A DNA stretch of 64,000 bases from Rhizobium sp. BG4. GTDB taxonomy: Bacteria > Pseudomonadota > Alphaproteobacteria > Rhizobiales > Rhizobiaceae. Both the position numbers and the translations under genes were made by a program. The notes below the pieces were generated by a model that ran no database searches, was not told the DNA's origin, and was given only the letters and a program-made list of their open reading frames with translations. Positions 1 to 8,864 of this stretch are shown one piece after another. Where the stretch lies: NCBI RefSeq assembly GCF_016864575.1, contig NZ_CP044125.1, positions 434,001 to 498,000 on the forward strand, written 5' to 3'. The stretch's first letter is position 1, and each line of letters starts with the position of its first letter.

Positions 1-650
1 CTGAAGAGGTTGAGAACCTGCCGGACTTTGGTGCCAATTATCAAGCTTGGTATTCGGAGTCCTTAGCGTTGGTGAAGCAACTCATCCCCGAGCGCGAAGA
101 CGACTTCCGTAGCTACTACCAGCATAAAGGACAGCGCTCCACCATCATGTGGGCGAACTATACGATTAGCGATGCCCTGCGCGGTGTTCAAACCCATGCC
201 GGGGTTACCCCTGCCGCCGCAATCCCAGCCATGTTCCAACAATTCAATATTATCAACGGTCTTCGGAATAGGTTCAGATCGTCACTGTATGACATAAGGA
301 CGCTTGTCCACGCCGACGTACTAGATGACGAACTGCACGCCGCCGAAGTGCTGAACACAAGCGGCTTTGTACGCGGCGCAGGCGCGGTTGCTGGTGTGGT
401 TTTGGAAGGCCACCTTGGGGCGGTTTGTGCTCGTCACGGCTTGGCGATCAAGAAAAAGCATCCCACTATTTCAGACTTTTACCAAGCTTTGAAAGACGCT
501 AGCGTTATCGATCTCGTGCAGTGGCGTTTCATCCAACACCTCGCGGATATTCGCAACAAATGCGATCACAAGGCGCCGACGGACCCGACAGCTACAGAAG
601 TTGCAGAGTTGATCGAGGGCGTTCGCAAGATCACCAAGACAGTTATGTAG
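1..650 (+). CDS. HEPN-like protein of unknown function, 5' end outside window
   Basis: The reading frame is open from the first bases of the window (codons in frame with position 3) to the stop at 648-650, so this is the C-terminal part (about 215 residues) of a longer protein whose start lies to the left. I do not recognise the family with certainty. Near the C-terminus (552-569) it has R-N-K-C-D-H, an R-x4-H motif inside a predicted helix, followed by a Thr/Glu-rich helical tail. That arrangement is typical of HEPN domains, many of which are RNases or helpers in toxin, abortive-infection or restriction systems. Base composition is clearly less GC-rich than the core genes (241-300 has only 22 G/C in 60), which suggests horizontal acquisition. 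It lies on the 3' side of tRNA-Pro, where integrated elements usually sit. The HEPN label is an inference from one motif. Confidence 0.6.
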   Translation, partial: EEVENLPDFGANYQAWYSESLALVKQLIPEREDDFRSYYQHKGQRSTIMWANYTISDALRGVQTHAGVTPAAAIPAMFQQFNIINGLRNRFRSSLYDIRTLVHADVLDDELHAAEVLNTSGFVRGAGAVAGVVLEGHLGAVCARHGLAIKKKHPTISDFYQALKDASVIDLVQWRFIQHLADIRNKCDHKAPTDPTATEVAELIEGVRKITKTVM

Positions 651-786
651 ATCGGGATTGCAGTGGACTGATAAGGAAGGGATTACGTGTTTCTTGGGCC
701 CATTCCGCGACCGGGCAGGAATTGGCTTCATTGAGTGGCAAGAAAAAATCGTGAGCTTTCCGTGCTCTTTTGTGGATCTTTTATCC

Positions 787-835
787 TTTTCGTTCTCCTC
801 TAGGCCATCTCGGCCCTTGGGGGAGAGAACGAAAA
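787..835. repeat. imperfect inverted repeat beside tRNA-Pro
   Basis: An 11-base arm at 787-797 (ttttcgttctc) is complementary to 825-835, with an inner ggcc/ggcc pair at 803-806 and 812-815. It lies just beyond the tRNA terminator and shares its last bases with it, so the two hairpins would compete. It may be a second terminator or part of the boundary of an inserted element. Confidence 0.4.
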
Positions 836-855
836 CCCTTGGTGTTCAAGGGTTT
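833..855 (-). terminator. Rho-independent terminator of tRNA-Pro
   Basis: A perfect 9-bp stem (833-841 with 847-855) and a 5-base loop begin 3 bases past the encoded CCA of the minus-strand tRNA. The minus-strand RNA continues into a short U run (TTTTCG). Confidence 0.65.
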
Positions 856-858
856 AAA

Positions 859-935
<77 letters not shown>

Positions 936-1025
936 ACCTGCCTAAACGGCTTGCATCGTTTAGTTTTTCGACGGCTTGAATGCAAGCGGAAAAAGGATCT
1001 ATCCGCTCAAAAAGCCGACAGTTGA

Positions 1026-1688
1026 TTACGCCCTGGCGATCGAGACGGCGCCGGGCTTGGTTTCGACGCGGAAATCCGTGTAGCCGTCGGTTTCGGCGTG
1101 AGGTGTTTCGAAGGGCGTTGCGTGGGTCGTGGTGATGACGACGACGTCGGCGCCGGCGGCTTCACCGGCGAGAATGCCGGCGACGGCATCTTCGAAGACG
1201 AGGCAACGGGCCGGATCGACGCCGAGGCGCTTGGCGCCGAGGATGTAGCATTCCGGGCTCGGCTTGCCCGCCGAGACTTCCTCGCCTGTTACCATGACCT
1301 TCGGCAGCGGAATGCCGGCCGCCTTCAGGCGCTTGAAGGCGAGTTCGGCGGGGGCCGAGGTGACGATCGCCCAACGGTCGTCCGGCAGGCTCTTGACGAA
1401 ATCGATGGCGCCGGGGATTTCGATGATGCCCTCGACATCCTCCATCTCGGCGTCGAGCAGCAGCTTTGCCTCATGGAAGGGATCGACGCCCGGCAGGCCG
1501 AGATTGCGGACGGTATCGGAGGCGCGAACGCCGTGCACGGTCTTCATGAACACCTCCGGCTCAAGGCCGTGGCGCTTTGCCCAGTCGCCCCAGACGCGCT
1601 CCACGACGGCGATCGAGTTCACCAGCGTGCCGTCCATGTCGAAGAGGAAAGCGTCGTAGTCTTTGCCGAAGATATTGGAGTTGGGCAC
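1026..1688 (-). CDS. HAD-superfamily phosphatase (subfamily IA)
   Basis: A 220-residue haloacid-dehalogenase-type hydrolase, the usual length for subfamily IA sugar-phosphate phosphatases. Motif I is DMDGT at residues 17-21, giving the nucleophile Asp and the acid/base Asp two residues later. Motif II is the TS near residue 110, motif III the Lys of GKPSP near 141, and motif IV the FED near 165. The cap domain lies between motifs I and II. The start is GTG at 1688, with AAGGA eight bases upstream. It follows the proline-racemase-family gene by 45 bp on the same strand and is probably cotranscribed. The best general match is a YfbT/2-deoxyglucose-6-phosphate phosphatase type, but the substrate cannot be read from the sequence. 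Confidence 0.85.
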   Translation of the reverse strand: MPNSNIFGKDYDAFLFDMDGTLVNSIAVVERVWGDWAKRHGLEPEVFMKTVHGVRASDTVRNLGLPGVDPFHEAKLLLDAEMEDVEGIIEIPGAIDFVKSLPDDRWAIVTSAPAELAFKRLKAAGIPLPKVMVTGEEVSAGKPSPECYILGAKRLGVDPARCLVFEDAVAGILAGEAAGADVVVITTTHATPFETPHAETDGYTDFRVETKPGAVSIARA

Positions 1689-1733
1689 TGCGTATTCCTT
1701 GTCTGCTAGGTGATTGGCGGGCGATGGCCGGGT

Positions 1734-2774
1734 TCAACCGGTCTGCTTTTCCATCGGCCAGGTGTCCGAGAGGCGGTAGCCCGCGGGATAGGGGTCGGAG
1801 GGATCGAGCATCAGCTGCTGCGTTCCCGTCACCCAGGCGCGGCCGGAAATGATCGGCACAATGCCCGGATTGCCGCCGATATCGGCTTCGGAATCGATCG
1901 AGCAATGGAACTCGGAGCCGATGATCGAGCGGCCGGTGAACCTGTCGCCGACCTTCATCTGGCCCCTCGCATGCAGGACGGCCATGCGCGCCGAGCAGCC
2001 GGTTCCGGTCGGCGAGCGGTCGATCTTGCCCGGCCGGATGGCGACGGCATTGGCGCCGGTCAGGATGCCGTTCTCGACGGCGACGGGGGCCGCGAACTGG
2101 CAGAAGGAGATGTGGTCCCAGCCGCTGTTGACGGGATGGACGAAGCCGAGCTGTTCGTTGGCGGCTTTGGTGATCTTCATGCCGAGTTCGGCGAGATCGC
2201 GGGCCTCGTGCGGGGCGATCGAGAAGCCGAGCGCATGGGCATCGACGATGACGAAGCTGTCGCCGCCATAGGCGGTATCGACGGTCAGCGTGCCGAGCCC
2301 CTCGACCTCCAGCTTGGCATCGAGCTTGTCGGCGAAAGAGGCGACGTTCTTGACGCTGATGCGCTCGGCCTTGCCGTTGCGGCAGGTGGCAGTGACCTCG
2401 ATGAGACCGGCCGGCGGCTCGAGGATCATCTTGGTTTCCGGTTCCTGCATCGGGATGATGCCGGTGTCGAGGAGCACGGTCGAAACGCAAATCGAGTTGG
2501 AGCCGGACATCGGCGGCGTGTCGGCGGGCTCCATGATGATCCAGCCCATCTGCGCCTTCGGGTTTTTCGGCGGCACCAGCAGGTTCACATGGCGGAAGAC
2601 GCCGCCGCGCGGTTCGTTGAGCACGAAATTGCGCAGCGTCTCATCCGTAGCGATGAAGCGGGACTGATCCCAGACCGTATCACCGGGCGGTGGCGCGACG
2701 CCGCCGACGATCACATCGCCCACCTCGCCTTCGGCGTGGCAGGTAACGACATGGATGACCTTGGATGTTCTCAT
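1734..2774 (-). CDS. proline racemase family protein (hydroxyproline epimerase/dehydratase-like)
   Basis: A 346-residue member of the proline racemase fold family, which includes proline racemase, 4-hydroxyproline 2-epimerase and trans-3-hydroxy-L-proline dehydratase. The first catalytic loop reads PPMSGSNS, so the usual first Cys is Ser90. The second reads [10 protein letters not shown], so the usual second Cys is Thr256, with a Cys at 260 where Thr is normal. Thr at the second position is the known signature of trans-3-hydroxy-L-proline dehydratase. A combined Ser/Thr pair is unusual, so the activity is uncertain. The ATG at 2774 is preferred because GAGGAG lies just upstream; a TTG codon lies three codons earlier. 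It sits 57 bp past the end of bcsK on the same strand and is followed by the HAD phosphatase. Confidence 0.85.
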   Translation of the reverse strand: MRTSKVIHVVTCHAEGEVGDVIVGGVAPPPGDTVWDQSRFIATDETLRNFVLNEPRGGVFRHVNLLVPPKNPKAQMGWIIMEPADTPPMSGSNSICVSTVLLDTGIIPMQEPETKMILEPPAGLIEVTATCRNGKAERISVKNVASFADKLDAKLEVEGLGTLTVDTAYGGDSFVIVDAHALGFSIAPHEARDLAELGMKITKAANEQLGFVHPVNSGWDHISFCQFAAPVAVENGILTGANAVAIRPGKIDRSPTGTGCSARMAVLHARGQMKVGDRFTGRSIIGSEFHCSIDSEADIGGNPGIVPIISGRAWVTGTQQLMLDPSDPYPAGYRLSDTWPMEKQTG

Positions 2775-2831
2775 CGCCCCCAACTCCTCTTCAGGCCTCC
2801 TGTCTAACCGTGGCAGCGGCGCTTGCCAAGG

Positions 2832-5272
2832 TCAGTAGCGGCCATCCGGGTGGGTCGCCTCGCGGACATTGGCGAGGCCGCGATTGGCGTCCTTGCTGCC
2901 GGTCGCAGCCGCCGCCTCGAAGACGCGGGTGGCATCGCCATACATCTTGAGGTTCAAGTAGCAGTAGCCGCGCAAGACCATCAGGTCGATGGTTTCCTGC
3001 TTCAGCTGGGCGCGCTGGTCGAGATAGATCAGCGTTTCGCGATAGCGCTTGGCGCCATAGGCCGAGAGCGCGCGGTCGGCGAGGATGGCGACCTGCAGCT
3101 CGGCGGCGCGCTGGCGGTTCTGTGGGGCGCGGGTTGCGGAGACGGCAGCGTTGTTCGACAGGCCGGCGCGCAGATAGGCGAGGCTCTGGCCGTAGGCAGC
3201 ATCTTCGCGGTTCTGGCGCGCCGGGCTCTTCAGCGCCGTCTCGAAGGCGGCAATCGCTTCCATCGGGCGGTTGAGATCCATCAGGCACCAGCCGCGGGTC
3301 AGCGCATCGCCGGGGCTCAGCATGCTGGCATCGATCGTCGTGGCGCAGCCGCGGGGGGCGCGTGCCGTCTGCTGAACGGCGGCGGGCCGGGACGGCTCGG
3401 CATCGTAGCTCGCAACCTGCGTGCGCTGGCGCTGAACCGGCTGCTGGTAGGCCTGCTGCTGTTGCACGGGCTGATACTGCTGCTGCGCCGGCTGATATTG
3501 CTGGGGCGCCTGCTGGTACTGTTGCTGTTGCACCGGCTGCGGCGTGGGCGCGACGGCGACGGGCGCATTGGTCTGTGGCGCCTGGGTCGGGCCGGGCAGC
3601 GGCGCGGAGGCGTTCGGCGTCAGCGACGAGGTGTCGTCGAGCGTAGCGATACGCTGCGAGCGGCCGGCCCAGAGCCTCTGGACTTCGGCAACGCCCTTGC
3701 GGTCGTTCAGCTGCTCGCGGGTGATCGCCAGGCCATAGGCGGAAGGCTCGTCATCGGGCTTCCAGCGCAACGCCGTTTCGAACCAGCGCGCGGCCGTCTG
3801 CGGTTGATTGAGCGAACGGGCATACCAGCCATATTGCTGGGCGGTCGGCACGTATTTCTGGGCGATGATTTCGGTCGCCATGCGGCCGAGCACGTCCTCG
3901 GTAATGTTGGCCGGGGCTGCAGCGCCATCAGGTTGGCGGTGGCAGCCAGATAGGTGTCCATCGCGTCCTTGGAATCGTTGCGCCACTTGAACATGACGTC
4001 TTCGGCTTCCTGTGGCGCCTTGCGATCGACCAGCGCCAGCGCGAGGCCTTCAGAGGCCGAGGCGCTGTCTTCCTTGGTGCGGGCGGCACGGAACCATTTT
4101 TCGGCATCGGTCGCATTCTGGCGGCGCAGCTGGTACCAGCCGAGCAGCAGCGCATCGGCCGGTTCGCCCTGGGCTTCGGCAAGGCGCTCGACGCGCGAAA
4201 TGTAATCGGCAGCGATCGTCAGCTTGTTGTCGGCATTGCCTTCGGCGAGGAAGCGGCGGGCAAGGTCGTCACGAATGCTGTCGAATTCACGCGCGCCGCT
4301 GACGGCCGGCTGTTCGAGCGCCAACAGCGACTGCATCGGCTGGTACGGCAGCACGGCTGCGGCCTTCTGGATGGTCGCCAGGCGCTCCTGCGGATTGGTG
4401 CAGTTCTTCAGGATATAGGTATAAGCGTCGATGCCGCGCTGCTGGCGGTCCGTATCGACGAAGGCTTCGGCGACGCGCCAGAGGACATCGATATCGCTGC
4501 AGGTCAGCAGGCTCGGCGTTGCGGCGCCGATATCGACGACGGTCGCATATTGCTTGAGATCGGATGCATTGATCAGCCGCGCACGGGCTTCGGCGACATC
4601 CAGGCGGTCGAGCAGGTCGGCCGGCGGCTGCCAGGCGGGCTCGGCGGTCTGCCGGTTGGCGATCGCCGAACGCAGCTCGGCATAGCGGCCCTCGGAATAG
4701 AGCTGCCACATGGTCTCGAGCTGCTTGTCGCCGCTTTGCGGCACGGCCAGCGGATCGGCCGGGGGAACCCAGTTCGGATAGAGCGCCTGAAGACGGGAGA
4801 TTTCAGCCTGCAGACGCACCTTGTCGCCGCGGCTGGCGAAATAGCGCAGCGCGCTTTCATCGACCTTCGGCTGCCCCTGGGCCTGGCTCTGCGGCTGCGC
4901 AGCAGCTGTTGCCGGTACGGGCTGCGTCTGCTGTGCTGTCTCGACCGGAGCAGCATCGGCATTGACCGGTGCGGCCGGTGTCACGGTGACCGGCGGAACG
5001 GCCGAAACCGGCGCCTGTCCCTGCCCTTGCGCCTGCGTCTGGGCAGTCAGAACGGGCGCTGCAGCCTGCAGCCGGTCGGTGATCGCCTGAACGTCGATCT
5101 TCGGGTCAGCCGGCGCATCCGGACCCTTGATGCGCTCCATCAGCATCAGGTTAGGAGCGTTGTCTTCTTCACCAATCCCGAAGCGCTGCTGTAGCGCCGC
5201 GCGATCCTTCAGGCCGGTAATGACACCAGCCACGACGACTGCCGCGGAAATTGCAACGAGAGAGGACTTCAC
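2832..5272 (-). pseudogene. bcsK: TPR-repeat protein of the cellulose operon, BcsK-like (frameshifted)
   Basis: This would be a protein of about 813 residues: an N-terminal membrane/signal helix, a Pro/Gln/Ala-rich linker, many TPR-like helical repeats, a second Gln/Pro-rich linker near residues 510-580, then more TPR-like helices. The frame breaks at a GGGG run (3913-3916, CCCC on the coding strand). Upstream the frame reads TYLAATANLMALQP and downstream NITEDVLGRMATE, and one extra base joins them. The start is a GTG at 5272 that overlaps the bcsZ stop as GTGA, with GGAG five bases before it. Position and repeats fit BcsK, the TPR subunit of type III (Rhizobium/Agrobacterium) cellulose operons; it lacks the BcsC beta-barrel. 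The role is probably periplasmic support of export. The break is more likely a sequencing error than decay, because both halves are fully conserved in style. Confidence 0.75.
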
Positions 5273-6315
5273 AGACACTCCGGATGTTTCTCCCCAACGA
5301 ATGCCAGCCCGAGCAGCTGGAGGGTGGACGGATAGTAGAGCGCTGGCGAGAACTGCAGAGCTGATTCTGGCAGTTTCGCACCATGCACCACACAGGCCAC
5401 AACATCGTTAACAATTCGATAACCAGCATCCGAAAGCGCGGCTTTCGGTTTACCAGTGGTGAGATCGATGGTGGCCGGAGCCCCGTCCACCGTCATGCCC
5501 TGCTGCAGCCGTCCGAAGAGCTCGGCGTCGGTCACACCGGCCCGCGCGAGATAGAGCGGGATGCGGATCGCGTTATACGCAAACTCGGCATCGAAGCCCT
5601 CTGCAGGTGCCGGCATGCGCGCCAGGCTCACCCATTCGGCCGGCAGCTTGCGCGGGCCGAACTGCATGCTGCGCAACAGCGCCAGACCATCGTCGTTGAG
5701 CTTCTGCCACTGGTCGGAGGGCGCCAGCAGCGCCATGACCGGCAGCGCCTCGTAGATCCAGTAGGATGGGTTGATGACGGGACCATCCTTGCGGCCGGGC
5801 GGCATGAAACCTTCAACGCCGGGCATCAGCAGCGTGCGGCCGCCGGATTGAACGACGGCTTCGGTCAGCAGCGAATGCGCCATCTTGGCGGCCGCCTCGA
5901 TATATTCGGGCTTCTTCCAGGCAGCACCGGCAAGCGCCAGTGCGTAGGCAATCAAGAGGTCGCCGTCGGAGGCGTTGTTGATGTCGGTTACGTGCGGCTT
6001 GGAATTCGGATCCCACTTCCAGACCGCCAACCCGTCATTGCGCAGCAAGAGCTCGGTGCGGGTGAAGTACCAGATCTGCTCGAAATCGGAGGGGCTGTTG
6101 GCGAGGTAGGAAAGCAGCAGGCCATAGCCCTGCCCTTCGCTGTGGCTGATATTGCCGTTGCCATTGTCGATGACACGGCCGGTCTGATCGAGGAACTGCG
6201 TCTTGTAGGCCGCCCAGGCCTGAGGAGCGACCAGAACCTGTTGTGCCGCGGCTGGCTGCCACAGCAGGTTGAGGGCAACGACGCCCGCCATCAGCCGCGT
6301 CGCGATCCCCCTCAT
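5269..6315 (-). CDS. bcsZ: periplasmic endo-1,4-beta-glucanase BcsZ (GH8)
   Basis: A 348-residue cellulase of glycoside hydrolase family 8 that trims beta-1,4-glucan in the periplasm and is needed for proper cellulose output. An N-terminal signal peptide ends around AAAQQ (residue 25). The catalytic acid is the Glu of SEGQGYG near residue 60, and the catalytic Asp lies in NASDGDLLIAYAL near residue 118. Length is normal for BcsZ (about 350-370). Its ATG overlaps the bcsB stop (6312-6315) and its stop overlaps the bcsK GTG, so translation is coupled along the operon. Confidence 0.95.
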   Translation of the reverse strand: MRGIATRLMAGVVALNLLWQPAAAQQVLVAPQAWAAYKTQFLDQTGRVIDNGNGNISHSEGQGYGLLLSYLANSPSDFEQIWYFTRTELLLRNDGLAVWKWDPNSKPHVTDINNASDGDLLIAYALALAGAAWKKPEYIEAAAKMAHSLLTEAVVQSGGRTLLMPGVEGFMPPGRKDGPVINPSYWIYEALPVMALLAPSDQWQKLNDDGLALLRSMQFGPRKLPAEWVSLARMPAPAEGFDAEFAYNAIRIPLYLARAGVTDAELFGRLQQGMTVDGAPATIDLTTGKPKAALSDAGYRIVNDVVACVVHGAKLPESALQFSPALYYPSTLQLLGLAFVGEKHPECL

Positions 6316-8864
6316 TTTCCTCGTCCCAGTCTGCCGAGCATGCTCGATGTCGCGACGCCGATCAGCATCGACAGGACGACCAGCAGGAAGGCGTAGGAGA
6401 GAATGTTGGTCGACAGCCAGTTGGCGGCGATCAGGCGATAGTTGGCGATCGTCCAGGTCTGCGACGGCACGAAATCGAAGCGCGTCACCGGGACGCTTTC
6501 GACCTTGCCCGTTTTCGACGAATAGGTGGTGATGTGGCCTGATATCTGCGGCCAGTTGGCCTGAGAGGTCAGCGCTTCGGCGCCTTCGCGCAGATCCTTT
6601 GCCGAGGGTGCGGTGACCAGCGTCCAGGTGCCGTTGCCTTCAGGGCTCGTGCCCTGCGCCACCATCATCGTTGCGACATTCGACGGGGCGAAGACTTCTT
6701 CGGCGCCCGGCACGAATTGCAGCGAGCTCAGCGAAATGTCGAAGTTGCGGCGCATCCATTCCTGGAAGGCGGTGACCTGCCCCTTCCAGGCGCCGCCGCT
6801 GACCTTCGAACGCCATTCGTCGAAGGCGGCGTTGGTGTCGGGTGCTGCTGCGCCGGTATCAGGCACGGGACGCCACGAGGCCTGGCTGGCGGTCGCGACA
6901 TTGACCTGCGACAGCGCCGTTGCCGGAAGCTGCGAGATCGAGCCGATGAACATCGCGTCGCGGTCGCCGATCGTGCTCGGCGAGGCCGAGGTTTCGATAT
7001 CGATCGGGTGACCGGCCATGCTCGCCATCTGGCCGAGCAGCGTTGCCGCAGCGGAGAGCGTATCGGCATCGGCGCGGTCCAGGAACAGCGGCATCGGCGC
7101 GGTCAGGCGCCCATAGGGATAGGCAGTGCCGGCCATCGCCGCGAGGTTCGGCCGCTGCCCGACGCGGGCGAAATCCGGCATGTGGAATTCGGTCGTATCG
7201 AAGAGCGCGAAACGCGGCGTGCCACCGGCCGTCGAGCCGGGCGCGCAGGCGGCGTCTTCCTTGGTTTGCAGGATCGCTTCGAGCGCCAGCTCGTTCAGGC
7301 CCGGCTTGAAATGCCGCATCGTGACGCGGATCGGCAGATGGCGCAGGATGCCGCCGCCGGTCGAAGTGATCGGCACGGTCGAGGCGATGTTGCCGTTGAC
7401 ATAGATGTCGATATGGCTGCCGGGGAGCACGTTCTCCGTATAGGCGGCATCGAGCAGCACGGTCGCTTCGCCATAGGCATTGGCATAGAAATCGGCGGGA
7501 ACGGCGACGTTGAAATCGGTGCGGAAGCGGCGGCCGGAGAATTCGGTGGTCTTGACGCCGAGCTTCTGGAAGCTGAGGCGCGTGTCCTCGAAAAGCAGCG
7601 GCGCATCCGGCGCCGTCCAGCGCTGCGTCGTCAGCACGTCACGGCGTACATCGGGCGAACGGTCGGTGGGCTGAACGATCGTATCGATCGCCTGCGAGAT
7701 CGCCGGCCAGGACGGGCCGCTGATCAAGAGTACCGTCGAGCCCGTCCGCGGATCGGTCGCGAAGGTGGCGAGCGGGGCGGACTGGACGGCCGGAGGCAGC
7801 GCCGGGAAGTAAGGCGCGAGCTCGGCCGGCGTGCCGACGAGAACGGTGAGCTTACCGGCACCACCGGTCGGCAGGCGATCGGCGCTGAAGGAGAAAGTCT
7901 GGTTCGGCATGCCGCTGAGAACGGACAGGCCCTGCGTCAGGCGCAGCAGCGGCTTCGTCGTACCCGGCTGCTCGAGCGCCGGGACCAGCAGATCGAATTC
8001 GGTCTTGCCCGCGCCATCGACGCCGATTGCGCGGATCGCATCGGTGCTCGACAGGCGCGCGGCATCCTGCCCTGCAAAGCTGAAATAGGTCTGTGACGGA
8101 TCGATATTCGACCACAGCTCATAGGTGGACTGGATGCTGCAATCGGTGCGGTGACGCTGGTTGGTCTCGAAGGTCAGCAGATTTGCGCCCGGCTGCAGCA
8201 GCCCGCGCGGCACGTCGAAGCTGACGGAGGACTGGCTGTCGGGCGAGCCCACCTGCTGCTGGCCGACCGGCCGGTTGTTGATCAGCACGGTGATCTGCGA
8301 GGCCTCGGGGGCGACGACGATCGAGTTCTGATAGGCGAAGTTGAACTTTGCCGGTGCGGCCGCCTGCTCGGGCGTCAGATAGACGGACCAGGACTTGCGG
8401 TCATATTCGCCTTCCAGGCCGAACTTGGCGGCAGGCACGACATAGCGCACGACGTTGCCGGCTGCACGGGCGGTGGCTGCCGCATCCGGCGTCGCAGGCG
8501 TCTGTTGCGGCTGCGCTGCGGGCTGCTGTGCGGCGCCGGGCGACGCGGGAACCGGGGATGCCGGGACAGGTGCCGGAGCGGCCGCGGGCTGCGACAGGAC
8601 CGGCGGCGTTGCCGGAACGGCAGGAACGGGTGCAGGTTGCGCAGCGACGGGTGCGGCTGGGACAGGTGCGGCGGGAACCGGCGCCGGCTGCGCAGGAGCT
8701 GCCGCCGGCTGCTGGGCCGGAACCGTCATGCGCGGCACCATCGGCTGCAGGCCGGCCGGACGCTCGCCGGACATGTCGAAGGGTGCGGGCGCCTGCGCGG
8801 TCTGCGCATAGGCGATCGCCGAGGCACTGAGAAGCAGAGCGGAGGCAGCGGCAAGCTTCTTCAT
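6312..8864 (-). CDS. bcsB: cellulose synthase regulatory subunit BcsB
   Basis: An 850-residue periplasmic, membrane-anchored partner of BcsA that guides the nascent glucan. It has a signal peptide (MKKLAAASALLLSASAIAYA), then a long Pro/Ala/Gln-rich low-complexity linker (residues about 25-125), then two carbohydrate-binding/flavodoxin-like repeats typical of BcsB. A single C-terminal transmembrane helix ends in Arg/Lys. The start at 8864 is chosen because its ATG overlaps the bcsA TGA as TGATG and is followed by a clean signal peptide. A frame open further upstream is only bcsA antiphase sequence. It follows bcsA and precedes bcsZ with overlaps. Confidence 0.95.
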   Translation of the reverse strand: MKKLAAASALLLSASAIAYAQTAQAPAPFDMSGERPAGLQPMVPRMTVPAQQPAAAPAQPAPVPAAPVPAAPVAAQPAPVPAVPATPPVLSQPAAAPAPVPASPVPASPGAAQQPAAQPQQTPATPDAAATARAAGNVVRYVVPAAKFGLEGEYDRKSWSVYLTPEQAAAPAKFNFAYQNSIVVAPEASQITVLINNRPVGQQQVGSPDSQSSVSFDVPRGLLQPGANLLTFETNQRHRTDCSIQSTYELWSNIDPSQTYFSFAGQDAARLSSTDAIRAIGVDGAGKTEFDLLVPALEQPGTTKPLLRLTQGLSVLSGMPNQTFSFSADRLPTGGAGKLTVLVGTPAELAPYFPALPPAVQSAPLATFATDPRTGSTVLLISGPSWPAISQAIDTIVQPTDRSPDVRRDVLTTQRWTAPDAPLLFEDTRLSFQKLGVKTTEFSGRRFRTDFNVAVPADFYANAYGEATVLLDAAYTENVLPGSHIDIYVNGNIASTVPITSTGGGILRHLPIRVTMRHFKPGLNELALEAILQTKEDAACAPGSTAGGTPRFALFDTTEFHMPDFARVGQRPNLAAMAGTAYPYGRLTAPMPLFLDRADADTLSAAATLLGQMASMAGHPIDIETSASPSTIGDRDAMFIGSISQLPATALSQVNVATASQASWRPVPDTGAAAPDTNAAFDEWRSKVSGGAWKGQVTAFQEWMRRNFDISLSSLQFVPGAEEVFAPSNVATMMVAQGTSPEGNGTWTLVTAPSAKDLREGAEALTSQANWPQISGHITTYSSKTGKVESVPVTRFDFVPSQTWTIANYRLIAANWLSTNILSYAFLLVVLSMLIGVATSSMLGRLGRGK

